DNA from: Gambelia wislizenii | Taxonomy: Eukaryota; Chordata; Lepidosauria; Squamata; Crotaphytidae | Assembly (NCBI GenBank): GCA_030847615.1 | Contig: JAUMIR010000001.1 | Location: 166,567,001 to 166,631,000, forward strand | Direction: 5' to 3' | DNA length: 64,000 bases | Shown here: one piece after another, positions 1-11,489 of the stretch | How positions within the stretch are numbered: the first letter of the stretch is position 1 | Layout of the letters: every line of letters begins with the position of its first letter | Program-made: the position numbers and the translations under genes | Notes under the pieces: model-generated | The model's input: the letters and a program-made list of their open reading frames with translations, nothing else | What the model was told of the DNA's origin: nothing | Databases searched by the model: none

Positions 1-1815
1 GTTTCAATGGTGCTTATTCCTGAGTAAGTGGACAGTGGGTGTATCACAGCCTAGAAGACAAATTGATTCTGAAAGGGGAATTTTATATCCCTTCTTCTCA
101 TTCTTTTTCTTCTGTTCCTTTTACACAAGAAAAATCACAGTGACTTTTTTCTGCACCGGAGGCAACAGAGGTGGGAAGGTTAAACTGCCTACATTCAGAG
201 TGGGTAACTGTAGTCCAGATGTTTTGGGACTGCAACCTCCATGGTTCTATATCACTGGCTGTACTAGCTAAGGCTGTTAGGAGCTGTACTCCAACAACCC
301 TGCTTCATAGGCACAACTGGGTTCTAGCATTCAGTAGGGATGCTTTTGGCACCTACTCCTGGTCAGAAGGGGTTGTGCAGGAGTGCTCACAATACCTTTT
401 CTGTTCAATTTGTATCTTAGTGATATTGTCCCTTCCCTATGAGGTATGGCATCCTTTCCCCCTTCTTAGAGGAACAGGGGCATTTCCATTTTACTGTATG
501 TTGATGATGAGATTCATCTCTCATGCACACTGGTAGGGATAGGCAGACTTTTGAAGCCTGTGTTCATATTGTATTAAGGAACTCTTACAGATTAATTACT
601 CCAAAACTAAAATACTTATATATGGAAAAAGAAGGCAGAAACATCAAAGGCAGCTGGACAAATTCCAAATGAAGCAACTCAGTTCTTATCAGTGTCTGGA
701 TATGACATTTAAAAATTCTACATCCTAGTCCACTCATTTGATAGTTGATGCAATAACTGGTAACATAATAGCTCACACTACTCACCGTTATGCAGCTGGA
801 CCAGGCCATAATCTAGTGGTACCTTTCTTTCAGCTGTATTAAGTTGTTACCTCAGCTGTTGCATTTGGCCTTCTGCGGACACACTCAGATATTATAGCTT
901 TGAATTAGAGCTCTGGGTTTCTCTACATCTGTCCCTAAGGCAAGTGTCCATATAGAGACAACTTGCTACACAGTGGCCACTTAGGTCTAGAAAACATTTA
1001 TTCTCTATTGGCTTATGAAAATATTTCAAACCCCCCCCCCGCCCAGTTTTAATGGCATTTGAGAATATGGGACTAAAATCACGGGCTACCCAAATTCGTC
1101 AGGCAATTTCTGAATTGGGCTTTTCACTGCAAAGTGCTGTAGTGGCTCTGTTTTCAAGTCACAAGTCATTTAATTGATGTTCATTATTCATGTTACTATG
1201 ACAATTATGTCTAAATATTGTTCTAATGCAAATTGTAAAGAAACATTACTGTCTCTCCTGGGAAGGTGGCCCCATATTTGGCTTCTATTTGCTGATATGG
1301 CCTTAAGCTACACCATAGATTAAATACCCTGCAGCTGATGATGGTCAATAGGCCAATGTATGGTAAATAAATATTGTCCTGCTGGCTGCTGGAAGATGGA
1401 GGACTTGTCCATTTCTTCATAGAATGGCTATTTTTTGTAGTATAGTATTTGGCATGTTTGTATATTTCATTTATCTTATTCTCTGTATAATTCTTATATT
1501 TATTTTATTGTTTTTTTAGTATATGGTTGGCTATTGTGCAAGATTTGGACTTCTCTGAAACATGTAAAAGGCATAGACACTGTTGATGTTTGTTTTTACA
1601 AAGGCAGGAGAGGGCAGTGTTGCATAGGAGAAGTTTTATTTATTTGTTTGTTTGTTTGTTTATAGGCTGGAACATTCCAGACTTGTAACAGCAAACTGTC
1701 CTTCTGCTTTAGAGATATATGTTCCAGGTACAGTGATGCACCATCTGATAGTCCATATTGTCCTTTTCTGAAGAATCACAAACCTTATTTGTTCAGACTT
1801 CAAAGAATAATGTTA
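1..1815. other. Intronic DNA with no recognised exon
   Basis: This stretch is upstream of the first visible ASRGL1 exon. I searched by eye for the missing ASRGL1 N-terminal motifs on the + strand and did not find them. It holds a short poly-C run at about 1031-1040 and a (TTTG)n tract at about 1637-1662. The open frames here look like chance frames. Confidence 0.5.
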
Positions 1816-1821
1816 TCTCTT

Positions 1822-2030
1822 AGGCTGCTGCCACACTGCAGAAATAACACTGACACAGTTTTAATTATCATGGCTCCATCCTATGGAATCCTGGGATGGC
1901 CATGCCAGAACTCTCTGATAGAGAAGGCTAAATATCTCACAAAACTACAAATCCCAGAATTCTGTACCATTGAGCCATGGCAATTAAAGTGGTGTCAAAC
2001 TGCATTATTTCTGCAATGTGTAAGCAGCCT
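1822..2030. mobile_element. Palindromic MITE, family with ATTATTTCTGCA ends
   Basis: The ends are inverted: aggctgctgccacactgcag at the left matches the complement of ctgcaatgtgtaagcagcct at the right. The interior is also nearly self-complementary, with ccatcctatggaatcctggg opposite agaattctgtaccattgagc. It is about 209 bp and non-coding. Related palindromes lie near 15910-16145, 51545-51680, 55795-55970 and 58118-58932. I could not settle a clean target duplication. Confidence 0.7.
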
Positions 2031-2285
2031 GAGTCTGTACTATTTCAGAGAGGAGGGGATATTTTTGCTTCTTTGATTATCAAGGAATTGATCTTGACAA
2101 TGTATATATATCCCCACGTGTAACTAGATCAATGTCAGGAGGTTTGGTTAATTCTAGGGTAACCAGGGGGCCCACCCCACATGGGTAAAAAGAATATACC
2201 ACTGCAGCCTAGCCTAGACAACAGTCCACATTAAATTCAGTCATTGTTCCAATAAGAGGGTTGGAAAATAGTAACAATAGTGAGA

Positions 2286-2303
2286 CTTTTATATATATAT
2301 ATG

Positions 2304-2342
<39 letters not shown>
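2286..2342. repeat. (TA)n microsatellite with GT interruptions
   Basis: A run of alternating TA with two TGTA interruptions, about 55 bp. It produces the spurious Ile-Tyr-rich open frames on both strands. Confidence 0.95.
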
Positions 2343-3344
2343 CAACTAAAAAAAGGAGTTTTTTTAAAGTCACTTGGTTTAAATCAGCCAACCCTAATTA
2401 GAGCACAGATTCAAAGACTCCAATTACATTTGTTTTACATTCCATTGAAATCTAAAATATGTGAAGTTTCCTTTACAAAAAGAATACAAACTAACCTCAC
2501 TAATAATATGAATGGGATTTACAAGAAACAACTGCAACTATTTTTCTATAAGTGTACATAATCATAATGATTTTTTGGGCACTACCAGTGACTGGCAGAA
2601 GGTTAAAGAAACTTTAACTTGCAAAACTTGTCAAAAACTGTATACATTCTTCAATGGGATAAGAACCATTAAGCCATCTAGCCATCTTATCTGTTGAGTG
2701 TGAATTTGCAAGAAAAATAAATTTGGGGGCTAATTTGTGATTTTGCAGTGAAAAGGACCAGAAAAATAAAATTAGATAATTAATTGGCTTATTATTTATT
2801 GATCTATTACAATTTTTTTTTTAAAAAAAAAATAAGACATTCCTTTTATTAATGGCCAAAAAGTTACAATATAGTTAGCAAACTTGTAACAAAACTAGCA
2901 ACAGCAGGCGTTTTTTGATAAATGTAGAAAATGTGGCAGTAATTTTGTCATTAAACTTGGTTAATTGTACATGTGGTTATCAGTATGTGAAGGGGGTCTG
3001 TATTATAAAATTGTATCAGACCTTTTCCTCTCCCTTCCACTGAGGCTTAGGCCCTAATGGTCCCATTCTCCACGTGGAAATTGCCAACCTTCATAGGCTG
3101 ATGGCAAGAGGTTCTATAGGCCATGGGCTAAGAAATCAAAGAAGTAGAGTACAAACCTTGTGAAATTATCACCAACAGATCAGCATCTGCTGCAGAGCAA
3201 CACCAAGAGATGCAGCATCATATAATACCTGAGAACAGAAGCTTAACCAATAAAAAGCAACAGCTCTCTGCATGTCTCAAAGGTTGCCATTTTGGTTAAT
3301 ATCCCTGTGAATCCCTTAATCCTAGAACACCTGTCCCTTTGTTA
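2343..3344. other. AT-rich intronic DNA
   Basis: No exon or clear repeat family was recognised. The segment contains an A/T homopolymer block around 2812-2832. Confidence 0.4.
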
Positions 3345-3842
3345 GGGGAGTCAGCAGGTGGGATGAAGAAGGCCATCACCACCACCACCACCCCAGGAAA
3401 AGGTCTGCTGCTTCTTACCTCTCCTGGGGGACTGCTGCCTGCTGCTTGTTTCTAGACTGCTCCTTGTAGATGCAGACCCCAGGTACTGGCTAATAAGTCA
3501 GACCAAACCACCTGCCCCCTTTGTAAGGGGATAAAACTGGGTGCCTGCTATGGCAGGTCCACAACCAAACGGGAAGACACCAAAGGGGGGGTGTCTTCCC
3601 TTTGAGGGACCTGCTTTGGGGGTGGGGATAGGGCCAGGGCCAATCCCTTTGGTTGGGTTGGGGAAGACAGCATTGTGGTTTCCTAATGTTTTATATAACC
3701 TCCCTGCCGGCAAGAGAGGATATTTTGCACAGAGAACATAGGAGGGGAAGCAGCTCAGGGAGCAGCCAGAGCAAGGTAGAGGGAGATATGCCATGAGGAG
3801 ATAGTCCTATAATGATGATGGTAGAAGGGAGAATCCACAGAG

Positions 3843-4301
3843 TTGGTTATTCCAAAGCTGTCCCCCATTTCATATAGTCTGGATAGCCTTGGCAGCAGAC
3901 CCCCTGGGCTGAAAATACTGCTGCTCAATGCTAGGTCAATGAATGGAAAAACATCTTTGATCCAGAACTTGACCCTAGATGAGCCTGCCGACTTGGCTTG
4001 TATTACAGAGATCTGGTTGGATGAAGCTGGAAGGGTTAACCTCTCCCAGCTTTGTCCACCTGGGTTCTCTGTACAACAGCAGACAAGGCCTGTGCGGGGC
4101 AGAGTGGCAGTGGTCTATCAGGATTCCATCTTCCTCACCAGGTTCCCTGTCCAACAGTCTACTGGATTTGAGTTTGTGTTTTTGAAGGTGGGTGGCTGGG
4201 ACAGTATAGGGATTCTTTTGGTGTACCGCCCACCCTGCTGCCTGAGCTGGCTGAGTTGGTATTGGTGGCAGTGTTGGAGTCCCCTTGTCTGGTTGTACTG
4301 A
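3843..4301 (+). pseudogene. LINE endonuclease-domain remnant
   Basis: The frame begins inside the LINE ORF2 and retains the LLLNARS start of an AP-endonuclease-like domain, followed by a DLACITEIWLDE stretch, the usual metal-site Glu region in this family (TETWL in many relatives). Reading continues in another frame after about 4250 (LDLVFC at about 4422-4440), so at least one frameshift separates the halves. Confidence 0.75.
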
Positions 4302-5492
4302 GGGATTTCAGCATTCATGCAGATACCACTCTGTCAGGAGCAGCTCAGGACTTCATGTCTGCCCTGACAACCATGGGGCTGTCGCGACTAGTATCTGGTG
4401 CCACCCATGCTGCAGGGCACACTCTAGATCTGGTTTTCTGCTCTGGGCAGGATGACAGTGATCTGGGTGTGGAGGAACTTTCTGTAGTTCTGTTGTCATG
4501 GACTGATCACTACGTAGTAGGGTTTAGACTCAATGGGACTCAGCCTTTGGGGGTGGGGGACCTATTAAGATAGTCCATCCCAGGAGGCTGATGGATCCAG
4601 ATGGCTCTTAGGGAGTTTCCTGTTGCCTTGGCAGGTGATTCTGTCAGAGCCCTGGCTGACATCTGGAACAGAGAAATGGGCAAGGCGGTGGACATGATTG
4701 CCCCTAAACATCCCCTCCCACAAAGTGGATTTAAGTGAGCTCCCTGGTCCACTAAGGAGCTGGCGATGATGAAATGCATGAGATGAGACTAGAGTGATGA
4801 TGGTGGAAGACTCAGAGTGAGTCCGACCAAACACAAGCCAAAGCTCATTGGAAGGCCTATGCTGTGGAGATGGTGGTAGCAACAAAATTATACTTCTCTG
4901 CCACCATTGCATCTGCAAAGTGTCGCCCAGCTGAGCTGTTTCTGGTCAGGGGTCTTTTGCATTCTGGTCCACAAGAAGAAAATATAGACCATTCAACAGC
5001 CCGCTGTGAAGAATTTGCAAGACACTTTGCAGACAAAACCACTCAGATTCACTCTGACATAAGTGCAGTAGTTGAGGCAGGTCCAGTGGATGTAATCTTG
5101 GTGCCTGCTTGTCCTGTATTATTGGATAAATTTCAATTTGTGCAGCATGAGGATGTCGATGGGATCCTTGGAGAAGTGGCAGCCACCACATGAATACTGG
5201 ATCCTTTCCCTTCCTGGCTCTTGAAAGCAGCCAGAGATGGGCTGGCTGAGTGAGTGAGTGAGTGGAGTCATGAATGCCTCACTGCACCAAGGAAAGTTTC
5301 CATCCTGCCTAAAAGAGGCTGTGGTGAGGCTGCTACTAAAAAAAAGTCCTCCCTGGATCCCACCGTTCTGAATAATTACAGGCCAATCTTCAACATTCCA
5401 TTTTTGGGCAACGTTCTGCCTAGCTCCAGGGGTTTCTGGATGAAACGGATTATCTAGATCCATTTTAATCTGGCTTCACGCCTGGCTATGGG

Positions 5493-5879
5493 ATGGAGAC
5501 AGCTTTGGTCGCCTTGGTGGATGACTTATGCAGGGAACGGGACAGATGGAGTGTGTCCCTGTTAGTTCTGCTTGACCTCTCAGTGGCTTTCAATACCATT
5601 GACCATGGTATCCTTCTGGGCTGCCTCTCTGGGATGGGACATGGGGGCACTGTTATGCAGTGGTTCTGGTCTTTCTTGGAGGGGCAAACTCGGAAGGTGG
5701 TACTGCTGCTTCTTACCTCTCCTGGGGGACTGGGGATTCCAGTTCGAGGACCTGGCCACTGGCCTGTGTGGTCCCTCAGGTTTCTGTTTTGTTCCCCCAT
5801 GCTATTTAACATCTACGTGAAACTGCTGGGAGAGGTCATCCTGAGGTTTTTGGGTACGATGTCACCAATATGCTGGTGA
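5493..5879 (+). pseudogene. LINE reverse-transcriptase remnant
   Basis: The segment encodes SVSLLVLLDLSVAFNTIDHG and then a GMGHGGTVMQWFWSFLEGQ region, typical of the RT fingers-palm of CR1/L2-type LINEs. The YADD-like motif falls near 5866-5880 but is broken by frameshift. Confidence 0.8.
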
Positions 5880-6889
5880 CACCCAACTCTATCTCTCCTT
5901 TCCATCTGATTCTAAGGAAGCTGTCTCGGTACTTAGCCAATGCCTGTCGTCAGTAATGGACTGGATGAGGGCAAACAAATCGAAATTGAATCCAGGCAAT
6001 ACAGAGGTGCTCCTGGTCAGTCAAAAGGCAGATCAGGGAATGGAGTTCTGCCTGTGCTGGACAGGGTTACACTCCCCTTGAAATTTCATGCTTGCAGCTT
6101 GGGTGTTCTCCCGGATTAAACTCTGAGCCTGGATGCCCAGGTTTCAGCAGTGGTCAGGAGTGCATTTGCACAGCTAAAATTAGTGCCCCAGTTGCACCTA
6201 TTCCTTGAGATATCAGATATGGCTACGGTGACATATAACTTGATTACATCCTATTTGGACTACTTTAACACGTTTTACACACAGCTGCCTTTGAAAACTT
6301 CGGAAACTTCAGCGGGGCCAAAATGCTGCAGCCAGAATGCTGACCAGGGCCAGTTATTGGGAGCATATAACTCCCATGTTAAAATAGCTTCACTGGCTAC
6401 CAGTTTATTTCTGGGCACAATTCAAAGTGCTTGTCTTGACGTAAAGCCCTATATGGCTTAGGTCCAGCATATCTGAAAGATTGTATCTTCTTCTACGAAA
6501 CTGCAAGGGTCGTAAGATCTTCAGAGGAAGGCTTTCTTTTGGTCCCACCATCACAGGCTCGCTTGATGAGGACACGAGACAGATCCTTCTTAGTGGTTGT
6601 TCCCAACCTCTGGAGCACCCTTCCATGGGAAGCTAAGCTGGCCCTCTCCCTGCTTTTGTTTTGCCAGCAGGCAAAAATGTTTTTATTCAGTGCGCCCACA
6701 GAGCTTTTATCAGGGTGTGTTTTTTACATTGTTTTTATTTTTTTACTTGGTATGTTTTTAATTATTTTTAATTGGTTTTAACTGTGATTTTAATGGTTTT
6801 GTGAGCTGCCTTGAGTCCCATTTTAGGAGAAAGATGGTATAGAAATTACATAAATAAATAATAAATAAAAAAATGATAGCAGAAATTAA

Positions 6890-7943
6890 AACAAATGGTA
6901 GCAGAAATGAGAGCAATTTACTCCTTTCCCCAGCTCCATCTCTTTTTCTTTCCGAAATCTAACTCAGGGACAAAACTCACCATTTCAGAAATACATTTTG
7001 CCCCTTCTGTGCCTCCTCAATCTTTGTGTATGTGTATCCTGAATAACCTCTCTCAGGGTTTGTCTAAACAGGTGAAAAAAATCTTTTTCAAATCACATTT
7101 TCCAGGTCTGCACTGACACCACATAATGCCACATACATCTTGTTAAAGCAAAGTGAGAACGGCATTACCAGCCACACATTTCTCCTAGATGAGCTCACTT
7201 CAGTGTAAAAGGGTTTTACACTGTACAATGTATTTTGCATTATTTTCAGCTTTATTGCTGTGGCTGCTTCACTTTTTTTCTTCCCATCATGCATGCAAAT
7301 AGGCAAAGATGTGCTAATACGATATACAAGTATCTGCACAAATGCACCTTCAAAAAAATAATAGCGATTACGTGCTGGCAAAATGTAAATACAAACAGAG
7401 GAAGTAGCCATTCCTGGGAGGAGTGATCAGGTGACCCCAAACCCCACCCCCAGCTCTACACTGAAGCCAACTCAGAAGCAGCCACATGTGCAATAAACCA
7501 TTTTTTCCAGGAAAATGTGGTATAAAAGGTAGGTTTTTTTAAAAAAAATCAGATCTAAGCTCTGAGGTGCCAAAAAGAACTGTATTCAATTCAAATCCTT
7601 AAGAACGTTGTGTGTTCTACCAGCCTCCAGTATGATGTGAGTACAGTTTTTTTCACCTGTGTAGACAACATCTCAGAAGAGTTAAATGCTAGTATCTGTG
7701 GCCTGCCTATAAGATCTTCCTTGACTGCAAAGTGAAAGATGGAAGATGTATGCATGCCGTCACATCCTTTTGCTAGCATGCATTTTGCCAATAGTAGTAA
7801 TAATTTAAAAACTACAGTGTTAAAGTAACATCAGATTTGTCCTTGACTCCCTGTGTATGAATGAAAGTTCAGAAGCAGGGGTGGTGGTAAATAGAAACTT
7901 GTGCAACATTTCTGAGTAGTGGCTTCTATCTTGTCTCCCTCAG
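6890..7943. other. ASRGL1: Intron upstream of the first visible ASRGL1 exon
   Basis: No additional exon was recognised. The last about 20 bases form the pyrimidine tract of the 7944 acceptor. Confidence 0.5.
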
Positions 7944-8098
7944 ACAGACCACATGTTGCTGACTGACCAGGGAGCCCTTGCCTTTGCGAAGGCCATGGGA
8001 GTTCCTGAGATTGCTGGAGAGAAATTAATCACAGAAAGATCACGGGAGAGATGGAAGAAAAACCTTGAGGCCGATTCAAACCCTCAAGAGTTTCAAAA
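7944..8098 (+). CDS. ASRGL1: ASRGL1 internal coding exon (alpha-subunit part)
   Basis: ASRGL1 is a cytosolic N-terminal-nucleophile hydrolase that cleaves isoaspartyl dipeptides and L-asparagine. This exon encodes TDHMLLTDQGALAFAKAMGV and the following charged stretch, matching the family's LTDQGA and MGVPEIPGEKL region just before the self-cleavage site. The acceptor is a strong pyrimidine tract ending ccctcag at 7943, and the frame opens in phase 0. The frame is open for 51 codons plus two bases. The only GT donor nearby (8103) would leave phase 0 and put the next exon out of frame. Ending at 8098 before GCAAGT gives two spare bases that join the next exon as a Lys codon, so I chose 8098. 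Upstream exons for roughly the first 109 residues, by comparison with the human protein as I recall it, are not visible and probably lie before base 1. The identity is firm; the exact 3' edge rests on the phase argument. Confidence 0.9.
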
Positions 8099-8424
8099 GC
8101 AAGTATAAATATTGGGGCTGGCAAAGTCCTATGTGAGTAGACAAAGCAAATTAAAACATTTAAAAAGAGAGAAATCACAACATGGGGCTGGAATTTGTGA
8201 CTACTAATCAAAATAGCCTTATGTACCCTCTGGATTCAAAGGACTGATCCATCAGGGCTGTTCTGATGTCCTTAGACTGTATGCAGAAACATTGGCCAAC
8301 AACATTCCTGCCAGATGTCAGTTCTGATTTTAACATCAGACCTGCAACTTGTGGAATTCAGCCTTCCCACTGACACATGGCCACCAGTTGCTTTCAGCCC
8401 AGATTTTTTCAGATGCAATGCTAT

Positions 8425-8530
8425 CCAAAGCTTGGAGAAGTTACTTTTTTTGAATGAGAGCTTCTCGAATTCTCCAGCCACCATGGGTAACAGCCTTGCT
8501 GGCTGGGAGATTCTGGCCAGTATAGCCACC
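8425..8530. mobile_element. Short palindromic MITE
   Basis: Contains the left arm cttggagaagttactttttt and a central inverted block around gctggctgggagattctgg. It matches the MITE at 33471-33577 in arm sequence. Confidence 0.5.
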
Positions 8531-8539
8531 CCCAAATAG

Positions 8540-8725
8540 CTATATTGCTGTATTGTTTAAAATTATATTATTTTAATGGCTTTTTATCCTTTTGAGTGCA
8601 TGTCTCAAATTGTTTTAATTTTAGTAGTTTAGTGTTGGCCTCTTGTACATTTTTAACTATACTGTAATCATTTTAATTTGTCAGCCACCTTGGGAATAGG
8701 TGAGGTATAAATAAAGATAACAGCA
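8540..8725 (+). mobile_element. LINE 3' end (CR1/L2-like)
   Basis: A T-rich 3' UTR ends with gccaccttgggaatagg and a short ataaataaag tail, the layout seen at the end of the 3345-6875 LINE. No coding sequence is left. Confidence 0.6.
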
Positions 8726-8879
8726 ACAGCAGCTTTTCCAAGCTCTGCACTTACCTTGGAGAAAGTCTCATGGAACCCAGTGTGCTTTATGTGTGAGTAG
8801 ACGCGTATAGTATTGTGCTGTAACACTCCATTGGTGCAAACAGAATACAGCCTCTCCTTTCCCTGGGGCCTCCTGTGTG

Positions 8880-10290
8880 GCATCTTTTAGATTCTTTCTC
8901 CAAATCCCCTTTTTTCACTCATCAGAATCCTTTTCCTGCAGATCCCCAACCCCCAGTCTATGGCATGCTCTGTTCCCTTTCCTTCAGAAATCATAGATCA
9001 AATTAGAAAGAGATCTCTAATGCAGGAAATCCTCAAGCCAGTTTTCCTGTGGTGTTTTCCCACCTCAAAAATGATCACAGCAACCACAATTGGGATGAGT
9101 TGAAGGGCTTCAGAACAGAATAGGTCTACATCAGCAGGAAAAGTGATTTAAACCTTTTCCCTCGTACTGTTTTTCCTGGATGAAATCCTCCATCCTGTGC
9201 TGAGCAAGACATAAAACTTACCTAGTACCTGTTGCTGCCCAAAGGCATTGTAAGGAAGTGAAGGAATTATGATTTAATTGGCAAAACTACTGCAATTGAT
9301 TTCATAACACTAGTTATTTTATGTGGTGGCCACAACCTTACTTTAGACTCAAGCAAGACTAGAGTCTTGTCTACACTAGTGATAAAATTTCCAGGAAAAA
9401 AAATCTAGCCTGATAATGCCACACGACGTGCAGCATTATCTCCGAATCTGTTATGATAGCACCATACAACGTGTGGCCCTATCTGCACCAGATTCATGGT
9501 ATACCACCTAAAATCCAGTTTTGGAAGACTCACAGTTTTCTCTGGAGTTTGCTGGAAAGTCTGGAGAACTGTAGTATGAACAAAGGATCCGCTCTAGATT
9601 CGGGGAGTGGGGAGGCAGGACAAGCGCTGCCTGACAGGCGCCATCATTTTTTCCACTCCTCTGTGCTGCTGCTGCTGTTGGCTCTGCCTTTCTAGTGCAC
9701 AGTCACTCATTCGCTGTGCACCATGAAAGTAGAGCCAGCAGCAGCACCACCACCAAAGAGGGGGGTAAATGGCAGTGCCTGTTGTCCTGTGCCAAGCGGA
9801 GTTGCTCCCTCTGAACCTCAGTAGAATAGGCCATATGCTGGGGGTCTGCATTGTTAAAGAGTATGCATGAAGCTCTTTGGGAAGAGGTGCCTGGTTAGAC
9901 AGCAGTGGTAGACCTACAGCAGGGGGTAAAAATTTGGTGAGGAGATTCTGACTTGTTGGGCAGGTAGGTGTGGTGCTTAAATCCGGACCAACTTGGTCCA
10001 AATATCATATGGGGTACCTCCAGTGCAGCACCAGCCCAAAGAAGTCCATTTGCAATGGGATTTTTACTCCCCATGTAGTGAAGCCCTAGGTCTTCAACAG
10101 GTCAGTTCCAAACTCAGAAGTACATTAACCTTGATGTGCTCCTTTAATATATATGAGATCTCCTATTAAATAAATCTACATTGACATCCATGCCTTTGTC
10201 TGTTGTCTCACCATACCTGTAAGAACAGACACTGTGTTCTTTTGGCAAATGCACTCTGATCTTCAGCTAATTGTTTGAAATGCTGTTTTT
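8880..10290. other. ASRGL1 intronic DNA, mostly unassigned
   Basis: No exon is visible. The part from about 9365 to 10090 is bounded by weakly inverted sequences (gtctacactagtgataaaa at the left, a distant match to the complement of tttttactccccatgtagtg at the right) and may be an old DNA transposon, but the match is too weak to call. Confidence 0.3.
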
Positions 10291-10295
10291 GGCAG

Positions 10296-10414
10296 AGACC
10301 TTGGAACAGTTGGAGCCGTTGCTATCGACAGTGCAGGAAATGTAGCTTGTGCAACATCAACAGGGGGACTTACTAACAAACGGGTTGGCCGTGTTGGTGA
10401 TACAGCCTGCATAG
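10296..10414 (+). CDS. ASRGL1: ASRGL1 coding exon with the catalytic threonine
   Basis: The exon encodes [11 protein letters not shown], then TSTGGLTNK and RVGDTACI. In this family the precursor cuts itself between Gly and Thr of the GTVG motif, and that Thr becomes the nucleophile at the start of the beta subunit. The Thr codon is 10306-10308. The second Thr in TSTGG and the Arg and Asp of RVGD line the active site in the human enzyme, and all are present here, so the enzyme looks catalytically intact. The acceptor is tttttggcag at 10295 and the donor is ATAG|GTAGGG at 10415. The exon has 1 base, 39 codons and 1 base, which fits both neighbours. The mature beta subunit would run from 10306 through the last exon, about 149 residues, close to the human length. 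Confidence 0.95.
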
Positions 10415-10793
10415 GTAGGGAGGAACAGTAAACAGAAGCAGAGCCTTTCTCTCTTGTCTTTCTCTCATATAAAATGCATGATGCCAATAATCATTTAATA
10501 GTGCTCAAATTCTGCAATGTGAGGAACAGAGATGAGGACCTTGAGGTTCCTGTAGCAGCCATTCCTGCCGCCAAAGAGGCAAGCCACTTTTTAAAACTGA
10601 ACAGCACATGTGGGAAGTACAGAAACTGAAAGATGAGGTAGAGTTCTGGGCTTGCAGAGGAGAAAAGTCTGTTTTTATTGAAGTGTGTGTTTTCCTGACA
10701 TGTTTTCTTCACTTTTCCATACTAAGCAGCATACTTCAAGGTAAGATGGGTACAGGGTAGAGGAAATACAGTGAGATTTATTCAGATATATCG

Positions 10794-11480
10794 TATTTTC
10801 TGGCGTATAAGACGATTTTTAAACCCAGGAAAATCTTCTCAAAAGTTGGGGGGTCATCATATACACCGGATAGGGTGGGTGCTGAAACTTCCGAGCCCCA
10901 TCACAGGTTGGGAAAGCGCGGAGGGCTGGGTGGGTGGGTGGAGGCTTGCCAGCCACCTCCTGTGCTTCCCCAACCCGCGATGGGGCTGGAGAGCCCCATC
11001 GCAGGTTGGGGAAGCGGAGGGGTGGCTGGCTGGGTGGAGGGAGGCTTGCCAGCCACCTCCCGCATTTCCCCAACCTGTGATGGGGCTGGAGAGCCCCATC
11101 GCGGCTTCGGGAAGGGTGGAGGGGTGCCTGGATGGATGGGAAGGGAGGCTTGCTCCTGTGGACTGCTGTGAAGCGGCACAGGCGTGCATGTGCAAGATCT
11201 GAGAAGCAGAGAAGGAGGTAATAGGATACAAGGGCAGGTGAAAGAGGTGTGTTTGTGCTACCGCTCTGATAGTCTTGGAGACAGGGAGGGCTGGGCAGGC
11301 AGGGAGAGCTGACCAGTCCAAGCAGGCTTTGTATACAACAACCAGCCAATCGCTGGTAAGGTACATTGCTTGCCATATAAGAGGGGTAGTCTTATATGGC
11401 AAGTATATTCCAAACTCTATATTTTAACTCAAAAAGTTGGGGCTTGTCTTATACGCCCAGTCATCTTATATGCTGGAAAA
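10794..11480. mobile_element. MITE with GGCGTATAAGACG ends and internal tandem repeat
   Basis: Left terminus ttttctggcgtataagacga and the complement of the right terminus (ttttccagcatataagatga) are clearly inverted copies. The family has relatives in many amniote genomes, from memory. The core holds three imperfect 100-bp tandem units at about 10941-11160. A second perfect 14-bp hairpin lies at 11369-11382 and 11390-11403. Open frames on both strands here are products of the tandem repeat. Confidence 0.75.
10941..11160. repeat. About 100-bp tandem repeat, GC-rich
   Basis: The phrase gaggcttgccagccacctcc begins at 10941 and recurs at 11041, with a diverged third start near 11145. Each unit also contains a GATGGGGCTGGAGAGCCCCATC palindrome-like hairpin (written here only as description). 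The tandem lies inside the 10794-11480 MITE. Confidence 0.85.
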
Positions 11481-11489
11481 GCAAGCAAA

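Larger units (their letters stand above)
3345..6875 (+). mobile_element. Decayed CR1/L2-superfamily LINE, near full span
   Basis: The 5' part is GC-rich with a (CCA)n-like run at about 3377-3393. An endonuclease-like frame follows at 3843-4301 (LLLNARSMNGK, ACITEIWLDE). Reverse-transcriptase sequence occurs near 5490-5880, with a recognisable DLSVAFNTIDHGILL block. The C-terminal region runs about 6150-6780. The 3' end resembles other squamate CR1/L2 tails (gagctgccttgagtccc) and finishes in AATA-rich tail sequence. Frameshifts and stops interrupt it, so it is a dead copy. The clade call rests on remembered motif similarity; CR1 versus L2 is not settled. Confidence 0.85.
8099..10295 (+). other. 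ASRGL1: ASRGL1 intron with apparent GC donor
   Basis: The intron opens with GCAAGT, which matches the known consensus of the rare GC-AG intron class at every position, and closes with a tttttggcag acceptor. It is inferred from reading-frame phase: exon ends at 8098 and 10296 join to a Lys codon followed by Asp-Leu-Gly-Thr-Val-Gly. The intron carries a palindromic MITE (about 8425-8530), a LINE 3' end (about 8540-8725) and otherwise unique-looking DNA. Confidence 0.75.

Noticed and set aside
3498..3794. A 98-codon - strand frame and its + strand partner
   Set aside because: They lie in the GC-rich 5' region of the LINE and have no family motif.
8099..8104. Ordinary GT donor at 8103 for the ASRGL1 exon
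   Set aside because: It leaves phase 0 while the next exon needs two leading bases, so the GTVG catalytic motif would be out of frame. The GC donor at 8099 fits both phase and consensus.
10771..11402. Frames of 143-185 codons on both strands
   Set aside because: They fall on the 100-bp tandem repeat of a MITE; the protein repeats are the DNA repeat translated.
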